Source: Ypsolopha sequella
Lineage: Eukaryota; Arthropoda; Insecta; Lepidoptera; Ypsolophidae
Assembly (NCBI GenBank): GCA_934047225.1
Contig: OW204005.1
Span: 22,824,396 to 22,888,395 of the forward strand
Length of the DNA stretch: 64,000 nt
Direction of reading: 5' to 3'
Part shown: positions 63,775 to 64,000 of the stretch, in pieces
How positions within the stretch are numbered: the first letter of the stretch is position 1
Layout of the letters: every line of letters starts with the position of its first letter
Made by a program: the position numbers and the translations under genes
Notes under the pieces: model-generated
Seen by the model: only the letters and a program-made list of their open reading frames with translations
Told to the model about the DNA's origin: nothing
Database searches by the model: none

Positions 63775-64000
63775 CTTAGATTAAATTATTTTTAGGTTTT
63801 AATTCGAAAACCATTTCGAGATTTGGGTTTAATGAGCCATATTTTCGAACTTTTGGTCTAAAAAACCTCATGATGATGAATATTTTTACGAAAAAGCTGC
63901 AACTTTCATTTACCTTCGTGTGACGTCACTTGAGAAATGGCTGTTAAGAAATGTGTCCTTTGCTATCAAGAACATTTATTAAAATTTGCTGCCGACTGAT
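63775..64000 (+). repeat. Dispersed repeat, copy 3 (runs off the window)
   Basis: AAACCATTTCGAGATTTGGG, TGGTCTAAAAAACCTCATGA, CTTCGTGTGACGTCACTTGA. Same family as 38006-38475 and 38668-39085, and intact across the block GACGTCACTTGAGAAATGGC that is altered in the other two. Confidence 0.8.

Overview
This is eukaryotic, AT-rich, repeat-dominated DNA. I infer an insect, most likely a moth or butterfly (Lepidoptera). The reasons are RTE-like LINE tails ending in GEAYVQQ-type peptides, short repeats carrying AAACCTGCATGCCC and GGTTCCGTACC signatures that I associate with lepidopteran genomes, many TA- or TTAA-flanked MITEs, and one eukaryotic-type tRNA gene. No complete protein-coding host gene is visible. 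The window looks intergenic or intronic and is built mostly of layered transposon debris.

The best-supported functional gene is a tRNA-Val(AAC) at 13618-13690. One short GC-richer stretch at 31301-31498 could be a terminal coding exon. Protein remnants are 3' ends of LINE reverse-transcriptase ORFs (5565-6073, 7592-7870, 9601-9756, 17578-17985, 20701-20836, 26470-27340, 32558-32910, 50046-50840, 58603-58959) and two hAT transposase fragments (11201-11488 and inside 36533-36771).

Family names used below are my own. R-SINE: about 350 bp, ending in an RTE-like tail, ten copies. S2: short repeat with CGTCACGACATGAATCCC at one end. G-repeat: starts near GGCCAAGTGCGAGTCGG and ends TACGGAACCCTAAAAA. 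T1-T4: elements flanked by TTAA. M1-M5: short inverted-repeat MITEs recurring in the window.

Layout. 1-9000: R-SINE, long G-repeat, a TTAA foldback, MITEs and two LINE tails. 9000-13600: T1, M1 and a hAT element with a perfect 8-bp target duplication. 13600-22500: tRNA-Val, a 184-bp tandem duplication, a LINE split by a foldback, and nested SINE/MITE copies. 22500-33300: M2, T3 inside S2, LINE tails, an inverted-dimer tRNA SINE and the candidate exon. 33351-35400: two striking tandem arrays, 19 bp x 29 and 74 bp x 10. 35400-50000: T2-T4 elements, a second hAT remnant, R-SINEs and nested TTAA and TA insertions. 50000-64000: LINE debris, long palindromes, the second M2 copy, and a hAT-like insertion in a T4 copy.

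The most useful content is the set of nested insertions. Uninserted relatives elsewhere in the window act as empty sites, so insertion boundaries, target duplications and relative ages can be read directly.
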